Under the pieces are notes generated by a model, which was not told the origin of the DNA, searched no databases, and worked only from the letters and a program-made list of their open reading frames with translations. From positions 1 to 48,225 of the forward strand of contig JARRMW010000025.1 of NCBI GenBank assembly GCA_037385685.1: 48,225 nucleotides of DNA. The letters are read 5' to 3'. This DNA comes from Sva-25 sp037385685 (GTDB lineage: Bacteria > Pseudomonadota > Gammaproteobacteria > Chromatiales > Chromatiaceae). This document shows positions 7,845 to 16,658 of the stretch, in pieces. The position numbers and the translations under genes are program-made. Each line of letters begins with the position of its first letter. The stretch's first letter is position 1.

Positions 7845-8402
7845 TCAGGGAACGCAAACCGGCTTCCGGCCACTACCATCCCTGTCGGACAGCCGAATGC
7901 GTCCGCTGTTCTGCAGGATGATCACTGCCGGTTGCGTGCTTCCGTCCCGGGAGCAGAATTTGATGGAGATGGTGTAGCCCGCGGCAGTGCCCGCTGGTGT
8001 GAAGACGACGCGTTTCCTGCTCTTGCCGGTACTGTCCGGATCCGCGCCGGAAAAGACGCGCAAGTGGCGATTCATTTCCCGGAACCCGAGCAGTTCCTCC
8101 TCTTCGTCACGGCGCCTGTTGTGATTTGTATCTTCAAAAACCATGACGCCCCGGTTCCACTCGTTGGCTTCCCCGCAGGCTGTACCCTCTTCACCGGGGC
8201 AGAGCGTTACAGGAGCGTTGCGGGCCACTGCCTGCATGCGGGCGAATTTCATCATCGATGCGAGTGTTGATGTCCCGGATCTGATCCTGGTTTCGGCGAC
8301 CAGGGTACTCATCGAGGGCAGGGCGACTGTTGTAAGGATCGCTGTTATTGATACGACGATCAACAACTCGAGAAGGGTCAATCCAGCTGTGTGCTTGTTC
8401 AT
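7845..8402 (-). CDS. GspH/FimT-type pseudopilin
   Basis: 185 residues. The class III leader MNKHTAG is followed by LTLLELLIVVSITAILTTVALPS, with Glu at position +5 of the predicted mature protein, then a long helix (STLASMMKFARMQAVARNAP) and a GspH/FimT-like globular domain with paired cysteines (LCPGEEGTAC) and a late SGRIRL strand. Such proteins are cleaved by the prepilin peptidase and serve as minor pilins that prime type IV pili. A ribosome binding site (AGGGAT) precedes the ATG at 8402. It lies some 23 kb away from the pilV-pilW-pilX-pilY1 cluster in this window, where a fimT/fimU gene would normally sit. Confidence 0.88.
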   Translation of the reverse strand: MNKHTAGLTLLELLIVVSITAILTTVALPSMSTLVAETRIRSGTSTLASMMKFARMQAVARNAPVTLCPGEEGTACGEANEWNRGVMVFEDTNHNRRRDEEEELLGFREMNRHLRVFSGADPDSTGKSRKRVVFTPAGTAAGYTISIKFCSRDGSTQPAVIILQNSGRIRLSDRDGSGRKPVCVP

Positions 8403-8511
8403 CTTTCATCCCTGAATGCCAGCTTGTCATCGGCAACTTCCTGTTGCCACATCAGTTACTCTAGCAGAGGCTTGCTGCGACGGCGACCCCGCTCAGCGTC
8501 GCGCACAAGGA

Positions 8512-8916
8512 TTAACGGGATTGCAGATGCAGATAGAGTTCGCGGTTCCTTTCGCGTTCCCGGCGATTGTCGCCGTGATGGTGTCTGTGCCTGTGTCCGT
8601 GGCCGTAACCTTTCCTGTGCCGATCATAATAGTAATATGGAGGGTGACCGCTGACCCTGACGAGAACACGTTCATTGCCGTAGATGAAAGCCATTTCAGG
8701 CAGGGTTCGTGTCCTGAGCCAGTGCCCGCCATCAGAATAGTAGTAATAACCACTCCAGGGATGGAAGTAGACACGGGCGCCGGGGTAGTAATAGTAGTCG
8801 TCCGAGCCATAGTTGCTGTAAGAGACCGTGTAGGGAGTGGTCTCGCATGCCGTCAGGCTGGTCAGCATGACCAGCGCTGCAAGCACCATAGCAAGCGGAC
8901 CTTTTTGATGACGCAT
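8512..8916 (-). CDS. Tyrosine- and histidine-rich outer-membrane-type lipoprotein, function unknown
   Basis: 134 residues from the ATG at 8916 (an adjacent ATG at 8919 is possible; a GGGGAG ribosome binding site favours 8916). A signal peptide ends in the lipobox LTAC, with Glu rather than Asp after the Cys, consistent with outer membrane sorting. The mature part has tyrosine clusters (DDYYYYPG, GYYYYSDGGHW, PPYYYYDRH) and a C-terminal basic His-rich tail (KGYGHGHRHRHHHGD). The YY-P-x-VYF-P and YYY-DG-W repeats resemble small envelope lipoproteins of unknown function; the His tail could bind metal. I do not recognise a named family. Confidence 0.8.
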   Translation of the reverse strand: MRHQKGPLAMVLAALVMLTSLTACETTPYTVSYSNYGSDDYYYYPGARVYFHPWSGYYYYSDGGHWLRTRTLPEMAFIYGNERVLVRVSGHPPYYYYDRHRKGYGHGHRHRHHHGDNRRERERNRELYLHLQSR

Positions 8917-9029
8917 CATTGTCTCCCCGGCGCAATCGTTTACAACAACGAGAATATGCTCGCTCTGTCACTCTTAGAGACCATGGCCGGACCAGGAGTT
9001 CGATTGTACTGAGGCTTGCCTGATCTGGA

Positions 9030-12000
9030 TCATGCAGAAGGAATGTCGAGCTCCTTCCAGGCTTTCATAAGCGGGAAATAGAGGGCGATGCGGATTTCGC
9101 GCTCCTCGAGCTGTCGCAAGGCATCCCTGTAGGCGTCCAGCTGCGCGCTGTAACGTTCCGCCTCCTGTGCAAGAAAACCATCGAGGCTGCCGCCTTCGTG
9201 ACTGCCGGTCTTGTAATCGATGATCCATCGCGTTTCGTCTTCATCGATGAAGGTCCTGTCGATGACCATCCTCCTGATTCCACCCGGTGCGCGCGCGGTC
9301 AGAGCGTACTCGCATCGCGCTCCGTCGTGGTCGGTCAGGATCCAGCGGCCGCGTGAGTCCTCGAGGCTGTTCGAGAGTCCAAGGATGACCTTGTCAGTGG
9401 CATCCGGCAGAAGATGCTGCGTGACGCCGAGGGCTTGCAGCGCACTCGCGATCCGGTTTCGATAATCAGTCACGCGCTCCGCGCTCCAGTTGCTGATACC
9501 ACTGGTTGCGATCCATTCGAGGTAACGATGAACGACCGTGCCGACATGTCTCGCGGTTGTCCCGGCCCACAGGAACTCCGGCGCCATCTCCTGTTCAGCC
9601 AGTTTCGCCTGCTGCGGCCAGGCGATGGCTGATGGAGCTGGTGGTTTCCATCCGGATATGACACGCCGCAAGAATGGCGGTTGAGCGGGCTCCGGTGTAT
9701 CCGGGACCTCTGTGGTCTGCTCCTCGAGATTGTCGAACGCTTGACCGACAGCTGGCCAGAGACGGGCCAGCAGACTCTGGGCAGGGGGTTGCGGTGTTTC
9801 GTTGCCAGTCCGGATCTTCGCGCTGCCAAACATGTGGAGACGCTTGCGGGCACGCGTGGCAGCAACGTAGAGCAGCCTCATATCCTCATGTTGCTGCTTT
9901 GTTCTCTCCAGGAGCCGGATATAGGTCTGGATGGCCTCCTTGTCGGCACCTGTTTCCCGTATGGGCGCCATGACGAGTTGTTCGTTGCCGTCCTCGTCCG
10001 GGAAATAGGACCAGTTGAGGAGTTGCTCGGTGTCGTTTCTAGGCGTTCTGCCCAGCCCCGGAAGAATGACGGTGTCGAATTCCAGGCCTTTCGATTTGTG
10101 CATGGTCATGACCTGCACCTTGCCATCCGATTCTGGATCCGGTGGCGCAAAGAGTTTCTCGAGCGCCTCTTCCAGCACGGTGAAATCCTCGAGATCGCCT
10201 CCCTTTTCCTGTTCCGACAGGGTTTCGAAGAAGCGTTCAGCGGCCTCGATCTCAGCGGCTTCCCGCAGCAATGCCGGCCCGCCAAGTGCGAGCCATGTGC
10301 TCTCGATGAGCTTTGCGAGCGGCTGGCGGCGCGCCTCGCGGAGACGTTCGTGCAACACTTCCCTGATGCGTGTAAAGCGTGAAAGCCCCTCTTCCGAAAG
10401 ATTCGCGATAGTTGCCGGTGCCCGGAGCAATGCTCGCAAGGGCTGGTCACCGGCGGCCCTGGCAACTGCGAGCAGGTCTGCGTTGTCCAGTCCGCACCAT
10501 GGGGCGCGCAGCAGGCTGAGCCACGCAATGCGGTCAGCCGGGTGCAGCAGCGCGCGTGTCAGAGCCGTGAGGTCGCGTACGACCTGGTGGTGAGCAAGAC
10601 TCTCGATATCGACGGCCTGGTAAGGGATCCCTGCCTTGCGCAATGCCGGCAGGATCTCCGCAAGATGGCTCTTTGCCCGGGCGAGGATCGCGATTTTTTC
10701 CAGCGGATAGTCGGCGAGCGTCTGACGGACAAGTTCGCAAATTGCAGAAGCTTCCGCATCACGGTCGTCATCGAGCGTGGCGTGAAAGTGGATTCTGTCT
10801 GATGGTTCCGGCGGGTGATGAGCGACTGATGGTGCATAGGTCACTGCGCCGGAAACCGGTTGTTCCATCTCCGGGAAGGTGACGGCGAAGGTCCGGTTCA
10901 CCCAGTCGATGAGCGTCGCAGTAGAGCGGAAGTTGACACTGAGGTTCAGTGCTTCAAGCCGGATATCACCGATGCCATGCTGCCTGGCCTGCAGGTAGAG
11001 GCCGACATCCGCCTCGCGAAAACGGTAGATCGACTGCATGGGATCCCCGACGCAGAAGAGAGTTCTGCCGTCGCCAGGCTCCCAGCCGGCAGTCAGCTTG
11101 CGCAGCAGCCTGTATTGCCCGTGACTCGTGTCCTGGAATTCATCGACCAGGAGGTGACGGATATGGTAGTCCATCATCAAGGCAAGGTCTGTGGGATCAT
11201 CTTCCTCGCCCAGTGCCTGCAGGGCGCGCTGCATCACCTCGACATGATCCACTTCGCCCCGCTCGGCGAAGGCCAGCTGCAGTTCCAGGACAGCGTGGAC
11301 CAGAACTCCGTAGAGGCTCTCGAGCCGTGTCCACTGCTCTTCACTGTAGCCGGGTTCCGGAAGGTGACGCACGGCATCGAGTTTCGAAACAACTGCGTCC
11401 TCTTCCTCGAGATCGGCCAGCAATGATTGCATTTCGGCTTTCTCTTCCCGGTGATCAGGCGGGAAGCCTTCATTGACCGTGATGCGTCTTCGAAGGCCCG
11501 TGCCGCTGTTGGTCAATACCAGGTTCGCGAGCCCCTGCCAGGCGTGCATATCGTCTGGATCGGATGTTGGCAGGGTGCTGCGTTCCAGCCAGTCGGAAAC
11601 CGGTGCGGTGCGGCTCTTGTCAGGCAGATGCGCTGCGGCGAAACGCGCCAGCCGGACCATGCGCTCCAGCAGCGCCCCTGGCATGCTCGCGGCCATGGCG
11701 TCGAGCTCGCTGCGCACGAGCAGGCGCAGCCCCTCCTCGAGTGAGTCGCGCATGCGCGCTCTGTCGTGTTGCATGAGCAGACGCAGCCACTGGTCGCGGT
11801 TTTGCAGCATTCCGGCGAGCAGTCGTTCGAGCTGGCCAATATTGTTGTCGAGGTCTGCCAGCAGCACGCCGAGTGCCTCTCCGGCTGCACCTTCTCCAAG
11901 CTGCAGCAGGGTACGGCGGGCAGCCAGGCGATAGAGATGATCGGATTCGTCACTGATCTGTGGCTGGCCGCCCAGGCTCGAGAGTACCGGCATGCGCTTG

Positions 12001-12380
12001 CTGAGACCGGCGCAGAGACTGTCGATTGTCTGCACCCGCAGGCGGTTCGGGTTTGCAAGCAGGTTCCACTCCAGCCTGCGATCCTGCTCGAGCACCTTTC
12101 GACCGAGCTGCCAGAGGGTCTGTTCGTAAAGCTTTGTTGGTGCCTCGCCGGTTGCCATGGTGAGGGCTTCGATGATCCGGTTGCGCATTTCGCCGGCTGC
12201 CTTGCGCGTGAAGGTGATCGCGACTACCTCCTCGGGCGATTCGACCCTGGACAGCAGGGCGAGGAAACGTTGTGTCAGAAGGGCTGTCTTGCCGGAACCT
12301 GCCGGTGCCTGCACGATAAAGGAACGCCCTGTATCGAGTGCCTCGGCGCGCCGGGCGGCATCTGCGATTTCAGCTGTCAT
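9030..12380 (-). CDS. AddA-like UvrD/RecB family helicase-nuclease subunit
   Basis: 1116 residues from the ATG at 12380, which has GGAGGA 5 nt upstream; the ATG at 12383 is next best, and a frame extending to 12512 runs into the partner gene without a ribosome binding site. Superfamily 1A helicase motifs: QAPAGSGKT (residues 24-32), ITFTRKAAGEM, LLVDEFQDTS, FCVGDPMQSIYRFR, LSVNFRST, VMTMHKSKGLEFD and LLYVAATRARKRL. The C-terminal PD-(D/E)xK nuclease has RTFIDEDETRWIIDYKTG (catalytic Asp1055, Lys1057) and QLDAYRDAL. With the upstream AddB-like protein it should form an ATP-driven double-strand break resection enzyme feeding RecA. The start overlaps the partner's stop by 11 bp, indicating a coupled operon. 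No chi-related prediction is possible from sequence alone. Confidence 0.92.
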   Translation of the reverse strand: MTAEIADAARRAEALDTGRSFIVQAPAGSGKTALLTQRFLALLSRVESPEEVVAITFTRKAAGEMRNRIIEALTMATGEAPTKLYEQTLWQLGRKVLEQDRRLEWNLLANPNRLRVQTIDSLCAGLSKRMPVLSSLGGQPQISDESDHLYRLAARRTLLQLGEGAAGEALGVLLADLDNNIGQLERLLAGMLQNRDQWLRLLMQHDRARMRDSLEEGLRLLVRSELDAMAASMPGALLERMVRLARFAAAHLPDKSRTAPVSDWLERSTLPTSDPDDMHAWQGLANLVLTNSGTGLRRRITVNEGFPPDHREEKAEMQSLLADLEEEDAVVSKLDAVRHLPEPGYSEEQWTRLESLYGVLVHAVLELQLAFAERGEVDHVEVMQRALQALGEEDDPTDLALMMDYHIRHLLVDEFQDTSHGQYRLLRKLTAGWEPGDGRTLFCVGDPMQSIYRFREADVGLYLQARQHGIGDIRLEALNLSVNFRSTATLIDWVNRTFAVTFPEMEQPVSGAVTYAPSVAHHPPEPSDRIHFHATLDDDRDAEASAICELVRQTLADYPLEKIAILARAKSHLAEILPALRKAGIPYQAVDIESLAHHQVVRDLTALTRALLHPADRIAWLSLLRAPWCGLDNADLLAVARAAGDQPLRALLRAPATIANLSEEGLSRFTRIREVLHERLREARRQPLAKLIESTWLALGGPALLREAAEIEAAERFFETLSEQEKGGDLEDFTVLEEALEKLFAPPDPESDGKVQVMTMHKSKGLEFDTVILPGLGRTPRNDTEQLLNWSYFPDEDGNEQLVMAPIRETGADKEAIQTYIRLLERTKQQHEDMRLLYVAATRARKRLHMFGSAKIRTGNETPQPPAQSLLARLWPAVGQAFDNLEEQTTEVPDTPEPAQPPFLRRVISGWKPPAPSAIAWPQQAKLAEQEMAPEFLWAGTTARHVGTVVHRYLEWIATSGISNWSAERVTDYRNRIASALQALGVTQHLLPDATDKVILGLSNSLEDSRGRWILTDHDGARCEYALTARAPGGIRRMVIDRTFIDEDETRWIIDYKTGSHEGGSLDGFLAQEAERYSAQLDAYRDALRQLEEREIRIALYFPLMKAWKELDIPSA

Positions 12381-15069
12381 CATTCTCCTCCAGCTGGAAT
12401 CCTGACTCTGATTCATCGATGCGGCACAGCGATTGCAGACCGCAATAGCGGCAACTTCGTGCCGGGTCCACGGGATCGATTGCCGCGTAACCCTGCATGA
12501 CCTCCGCAGCAAGTGCGTGCAGCGACGTTTTCCACTGCGTCAGCAGCGCATCCCAGTCGCCCTTGTAGAGCAGGCTGTTATTGCCCGGCACCAGGCTTTT
12601 CTCCTCGACAAGGCCGCTGAACCTTGTCTCACGACCATTGATAAACGCCAGCAGCGCACCGGCTGTCTGACGGTTGTTCGAAAGGGTGTAGAGCGGCAGC
12701 TGGGGCTCACCGAGTCGCTCTGATTCCCAGTCCGGGGTGAAAGGTCGTCCGCTCTTGTAGTCGATGACGATCTGCCTTCCATCCTCGAGGGTGTCGATCC
12801 GGTCTGCACGCAGTTTCAGTTCCAGGCCCTCAAGTTCCAGTTCGATATCCTCTTCAAGCCCGGCAACGGTGAATGGCGCGCGCTGGAGTTCGATTGTCTC
12901 GAGCCAGCGGGTCAATAACCGCTGCAGGCGGGATCGCTCGAGTTCCAGGTAACCCTGCTCAAGTCCCGGGTCTCTGCGGTTTTCGCCGAAGGCCTGATCG
13001 ATGCACTCGCTGACCAGTGTGTGCCGTCCTTCCTCGCCGAGGCTGGCGAGCTCGTCCGAGCTGCGGACCTCGTTCCAGAAGAGCTCCAGGCAACGGTGCA
13101 TGAGCGTGCCGCGCACACGGGCATCGAAGCCGAGCTCGGCTTCTTCGAGCTTCCGCGTGCCAAGACGGTAGTTTGCAAATGCACGAAAAGGGCAGGCGGC
13201 CTGATCGCTGATCAGGCCGCTGCCACCCCTCGGAATATCATCGGACGTGACTGGCGGCGCTGTGTTGCAGTTGACTGTTTCGACCGGGGCACTGCCGAGC
13301 ATCGATCGAGCGAAATCCGTCTCGCCGGTTTCCTGCTCGATCAGCGGGTAATGGCTGATCAGCGGGGAGGGCCGAAGCTCGCGCTCTCCATCCATCGCGG
13401 GAAAACTGAAGATCACTTCCGGTGCGCTTTGCAACATACGCTGTGTCAAAGTGGCTGCATACAGCATCTCCCGCTCTCCCGAGGTGTGGGGAAGCCCATG
13501 CGCACGCTGGAGTCCGGGCGGTAAAAGGGGATTTGGATCAGCACGCGATGGCCAGTTGTCGTCATCCATGTTCATGACCCAGAGGGCATCGAAATCCTGC
13601 CCCGCGGCTTCAAGCGGCCCGCTGATCTGTATGGGTGCATCGCTGTTCCCCTGCGGCTGGAAGAGCGTCTGACGGGCGAGTTTTCGCAAGTGCAGGACGG
13701 CATCACTGAAACTCATGCCTTTCCCGATCGGGTCGAGATGAGCGAGATCTTCGAGAAGACCGATCAAATGCTGCCTGCACTGGTACTCCCGTGAGTCAAG
13801 ACTGCGTTTCCCCGGCCAGCCCGCAGTTTCCAGCAGCGCGGCTATCTCGGCAGCCCTGTCCTCCGGGGCATGTTCTTTTTGATGCTGCAGGGAGATGGTT
13901 TTCTCGAGACGCTTGCCAAGGTCCGGACAACGGGCGGCATTGCTCCCGGCGCCGGTCGAGAGGACTTGGAGCAGTCTGCCGGTGGTCATCTCGGGCGGTT
14001 CTGTTTCCCGCAGGCGCCGGTCGAGCAGGGAACGGCAGGCCCATTCCGTTTCATAGTCACCGAGGAAGCGAGAGCGAAGCAGCTGCCCGATCTGGCCAAG
14101 TGACATCTTTTGAGAGCGCAGCAAGTCGAGAAAGAGCAGCGCATCCTGCACCATGGGCTCGTCGGCGAGTGGCGTCCCCAGGCTGATGTTGAAGATGTCC
14201 GACACGCTATGACTCGCGGCCGTCAATGCTTCGGGATGCAGGGCGGCATGAAAGTGGCGTTCGACATCTTTTCTCAGGCGAGCGAGTTGCGGGATCACGA
14301 TGCCGATACGGTATTGCGGATTTGCCTGTAGCCGATCCCGCGCCCAGTATGCGGCGCGACGTATCTCGTCCCTGTTGTCATGACAGCAGCATCTCGTCGC
14401 TGCAGCCTCCGGGCGGGCGTTATCAATCTGCGCAATCCTGCAGCCTGCAGCAGCCATGTGCGCAAGCAGGTGCTCCTGGCCGGGTGTCAGTTCGTCGAAA
14501 CCCGCCAGGAAGAGATTCAGCGGCAGGGGAACCGCCTGCTCGTCGATGTTTTTCAGGATCAGCGCAGGCAGCTCTGCAGCAGAGAGCCAGCCATTTTGCG
14601 CACATAACAGCTTGAATTCATCGAACCAGTTTGCGAGAAGCCGGCTTTCGGGTGACGGATAGCTCGTCAGTTCACGTGGATCGATTCTCCAGCCATGCAG
14701 AAGTTTCCAGGCGTCGGCCGCAGCAGCGGCAGCGGCAGCAGGGCGCAACAGTGCCTCACGACCCTGTGCATGGTTCCAGCCGTCGGCAATCTTTTCCCAG
14801 ATGAGGGATTCCTGATGGTTCGTGAGAAGACGGGCAGTCTCTCTTCCGGTGGTAAGAAGCTGGTCATGCAATGAAAGCAGCCAGCCATTCCATGCAAGGA
14901 TATGAGGTGTTTCCCAGACATCCGCTGCCTGCAGGTCGGCATGCCTCCGGTGCAGCCATGCAGCAAGGCGCTTGTTGACGGTTAGCACCAGTGCCTGCTC
15001 ATCAAGTCGCGCGAGCATGTCATCGAGCGCGACAGTTTCCAGTTCGGCAGCAGTGATCGTTGATTCCAT
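12370..15069 (-). CDS. AddB-like PD-(D/E)xK nuclease, probable DNA repair protein
   Basis: 899 residues. It resembles the roughly 900-residue 'probable DNA repair protein' family (TIGR03623, from memory), which is related to AddB. The N-terminal helicase-like half lacks a Walker A (VLTVNKRLAAWLHRR in its place). The C-terminal nuclease shows ADRID (Asp756) and IVIDYKSG (Asp770, Lys772). Cys626 (ACPFRAF) with Cys873, Cys876 and Cys882 (CRYCGLQSLC) match the four-cysteine iron-sulfur cluster arrangement that staples AddB-type nuclease domains. First gene of the pair, overlapping the AddA-like gene. The ribosome binding site before the ATG at 15069 is weak. Confidence 0.9.
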   Translation of the reverse strand: MESTITAAELETVALDDMLARLDEQALVLTVNKRLAAWLHRRHADLQAADVWETPHILAWNGWLLSLHDQLLTTGRETARLLTNHQESLIWEKIADGWNHAQGREALLRPAAAAAAAADAWKLLHGWRIDPRELTSYPSPESRLLANWFDEFKLLCAQNGWLSAAELPALILKNIDEQAVPLPLNLFLAGFDELTPGQEHLLAHMAAAGCRIAQIDNARPEAAATRCCCHDNRDEIRRAAYWARDRLQANPQYRIGIVIPQLARLRKDVERHFHAALHPEALTAASHSVSDIFNISLGTPLADEPMVQDALLFLDLLRSQKMSLGQIGQLLRSRFLGDYETEWACRSLLDRRLRETEPPEMTTGRLLQVLSTGAGSNAARCPDLGKRLEKTISLQHQKEHAPEDRAAEIAALLETAGWPGKRSLDSREYQCRQHLIGLLEDLAHLDPIGKGMSFSDAVLHLRKLARQTLFQPQGNSDAPIQISGPLEAAGQDFDALWVMNMDDDNWPSRADPNPLLPPGLQRAHGLPHTSGEREMLYAATLTQRMLQSAPEVIFSFPAMDGERELRPSPLISHYPLIEQETGETDFARSMLGSAPVETVNCNTAPPVTSDDIPRGGSGLISDQAACPFRAFANYRLGTRKLEEAELGFDARVRGTLMHRCLELFWNEVRSSDELASLGEEGRHTLVSECIDQAFGENRRDPGLEQGYLELERSRLQRLLTRWLETIELQRAPFTVAGLEEDIELELEGLELKLRADRIDTLEDGRQIVIDYKSGRPFTPDWESERLGEPQLPLYTLSNNRQTAGALLAFINGRETRFSGLVEEKSLVPGNNSLLYKGDWDALLTQWKTSLHALAAEVMQGYAAIDPVDPARSCRYCGLQSLCRIDESESGFQLEENDDS

Positions 15070-15178
15070 ACGTACATTCTACTGGCTTGCAAGCTTAAAT
15101 CGTGAGCCTGTTTGGACCTGATCTTTTATGATTGGCAGACCTGGAATCGGGCAGATTCAATAGCCCCAGAAAAATATC

Positions 15179-15206
15179 TTGGGCAGAAAAACCGTGCTGA
15201 TATGGT
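15179..15206 (+). promoter_or_regulatory. Candidate promoter for sat
   Basis: TTGGGC, a 16-nt spacer and TATGGT preceded by TGA form a possible extended -10 promoter 83 nt upstream of the sat ATG, in the 219-bp divergent region between the AddB-like gene and sat. The match to sigma70 consensus is modest. Nothing else supportable is seen in that gap. Confidence 0.3.
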
Positions 15207-15288
15207 AGGTTTTCGGGGTTTTTTTGATCGATGCCGGCCAACTGGTACGGCATCCAATGACAAAATACCAATTGAGGAGACGATCACC

Positions 15289-16479
15289 ATGATCAAGCCA
15301 GTCGGTTCAGATGAGCTAAAACCCCTGTTTGTCTATGATGCGGCCGAGCGAGAGGCGCTGGCGGCGGAGGCAGAGAACATGCCTTCAGTCGTCATCAGTT
15401 CCCAGGCCGCCGGCAATGCCGTGATGATGGGTGCCGGTTACTTCAGCCCCCTCGGCGGCTATATGAACCTGGCCGATGCCATGGGTGCTGCAGAAAAGAT
15501 GACGCTGACGGACGGGAGTTTCTTCCCGGTACCGGTTCTCTGCCTGCTGGAATCCGCGGAAGGGATTAATTCCGGCGACCGCATCGCCCTGCGTGATCCC
15601 AATCTCGACGGCAACCCGGTTCTTGCCATCATGGATGTCTCGGCGGTTGAAGAGGCGACTGACGAGCAGATGGCCACCATGACAGACAAGGTTTACCGCA
15701 CGGACGATGCGGAACACCCGGGTGTTGCGGCATTCAATTCCCAGGGACGTTTTGCCATTTCCGGCCCGATCAGGGTGCTTAACTTCTCCTACTTCCAGCT
15801 CGATTTCCCGGATACCTTCCGCACAGCGGTCGAGATCCGCAACGAGATCCAGGAGCACGGCTGGAACAAGGTTGTCGCATTCCAGACCCGCAACCCGATG
15901 CACCGTGCACATGAGGAGCTTTGCCGCATGTGCATGGAAGCCGTCGATGCCGATGGTCTGGTCATCCACATGCTGCTCGGCAAGCTCAAGCCGGGCGACA
16001 TTCCTGCGCCTGTTCGTGACGCCGCGATCCGCAAGATGGCCGAGATCTACTTTCCGCCGAACTCCGTCATGGTCACCGGCTACGGTTTCGACATGCTCTA
16101 CGCCGGTCCGCGCGAAGCTGTGCTGCACGCCTATTTTCGCCAGAACATGGGCGCGACCCACTTCATCATCGGCCGCGACCATGCGGGCGTCGGCGACTAC
16201 TACGGCGATTTCGATGCCCAGACCATCTTCGACGAGGAGGTGCCCGATGGCGCCCTCAAGATCGACATCTTCAAGGCTGACCACACGGCCTACTCGAAGA
16301 AGCTCAACAAGGTTGTCATGATGCGCGATGCGCCGGATCACTCGAAGGAAGACTTCGTGCTGCTCTCCGGCACCAAGGTCCGCGAGATGCTCGGCCAGGG
16401 CATCGCGCCACCCCCCGAGTTCTCGCGTCCTGAAGTGGCAAAAATCCTCATGGATTACTATCAGTCGCTGGACGCCTGA
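15289..16479 (+). CDS. sat: Sulfate adenylyltransferase (ATP sulfurylase), dissimilatory type
   Basis: 396 residues from the ATG at 15289, which has GGAG about 10 nt upstream; an in-frame ATG at 15112 lies in the promoter region and adds an unrelated extension. It is a homomeric Sat, unlike the CysDN pair, interconverting sulfate + ATP with APS + pyrophosphate. Motifs: QTRNPMHRAHEEL (residues 199-211, with QxRN and the HxxH nucleotide-binding histidines), GYGFDMLYAGPREAV and IIGRDHAGVGDYYG. In sulfur oxidisers this enzyme works in reverse, making ATP from APS; in assimilators it runs forward. Neither aprAB nor cys genes are adjacent, so the direction is not shown here. A strong terminator follows. 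Confidence 0.96.
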   Translation: MIKPVGSDELKPLFVYDAAEREALAAEAENMPSVVISSQAAGNAVMMGAGYFSPLGGYMNLADAMGAAEKMTLTDGSFFPVPVLCLLESAEGINSGDRIALRDPNLDGNPVLAIMDVSAVEEATDEQMATMTDKVYRTDDAEHPGVAAFNSQGRFAISGPIRVLNFSYFQLDFPDTFRTAVEIRNEIQEHGWNKVVAFQTRNPMHRAHEELCRMCMEAVDADGLVIHMLLGKLKPGDIPAPVRDAAIRKMAEIYFPPNSVMVTGYGFDMLYAGPREAVLHAYFRQNMGATHFIIGRDHAGVGDYYGDFDAQTIFDEEVPDGALKIDIFKADHTAYSKKLNKVVMMRDAPDHSKEDFVLLSGTKVREMLGQGIAPPPEFSRPEVAKILMDYYQSLDA

Positions 16480-16500
16480 TCAAGGTGCTCAACTGCGCGA

Positions 16501-16526
16501 AAAAGCCCGCTCCGGCGGGCTTTTTT
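16501..16526 (+). terminator. Rho-independent terminator of sat
   Basis: AAAAGCCCGC, loop TCCG and GCGGGC form a stem followed by six T residues, 21 nt after the sat stop codon. It isolates sat from cbbY. Confidence 0.92.
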
Positions 16527-16606
16527 CATGATCAGGGTTTGCGTAGGGGATCCAAGCGGGTGTCAGGCTGGAAATTAAAGGCGCACTGATGATGAAATTC
16601 AAGGCC

Positions 16607-16628
16607 ACTCTCTGCGAGAATAGAGAGT
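16607..16628. promoter_or_regulatory. Inverted repeat upstream of cbbY, operator-like
   Basis: ACTCTCT and AGAGAGT, perfect 7-bp arms with an 8-nt spacer, end 30 nt before the cbbY ATG. Position suggests a regulator site or a 5' leader hairpin; no regulator can be named. Confidence 0.3.
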
Positions 16629-16658
16629 TGTCCAGTTTCGCAATTACGGAACCATGCT

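Noticed and set aside
8416..9012. Plus-strand frame opposite the Tyr/His-rich lipoprotein
   Set aside because: The minus-strand gene has a lipobox and ribosome binding site; the plus-strand product is a low-complexity Val-rich shadow.
15112..15288. Upstream in-frame ATG that would lengthen Sat by 59 residues
   Set aside because: The extension lies over the promoter region and matches nothing in Sat; the ATG at 15289 has a good ribosome binding site and begins the family-like N-terminus.
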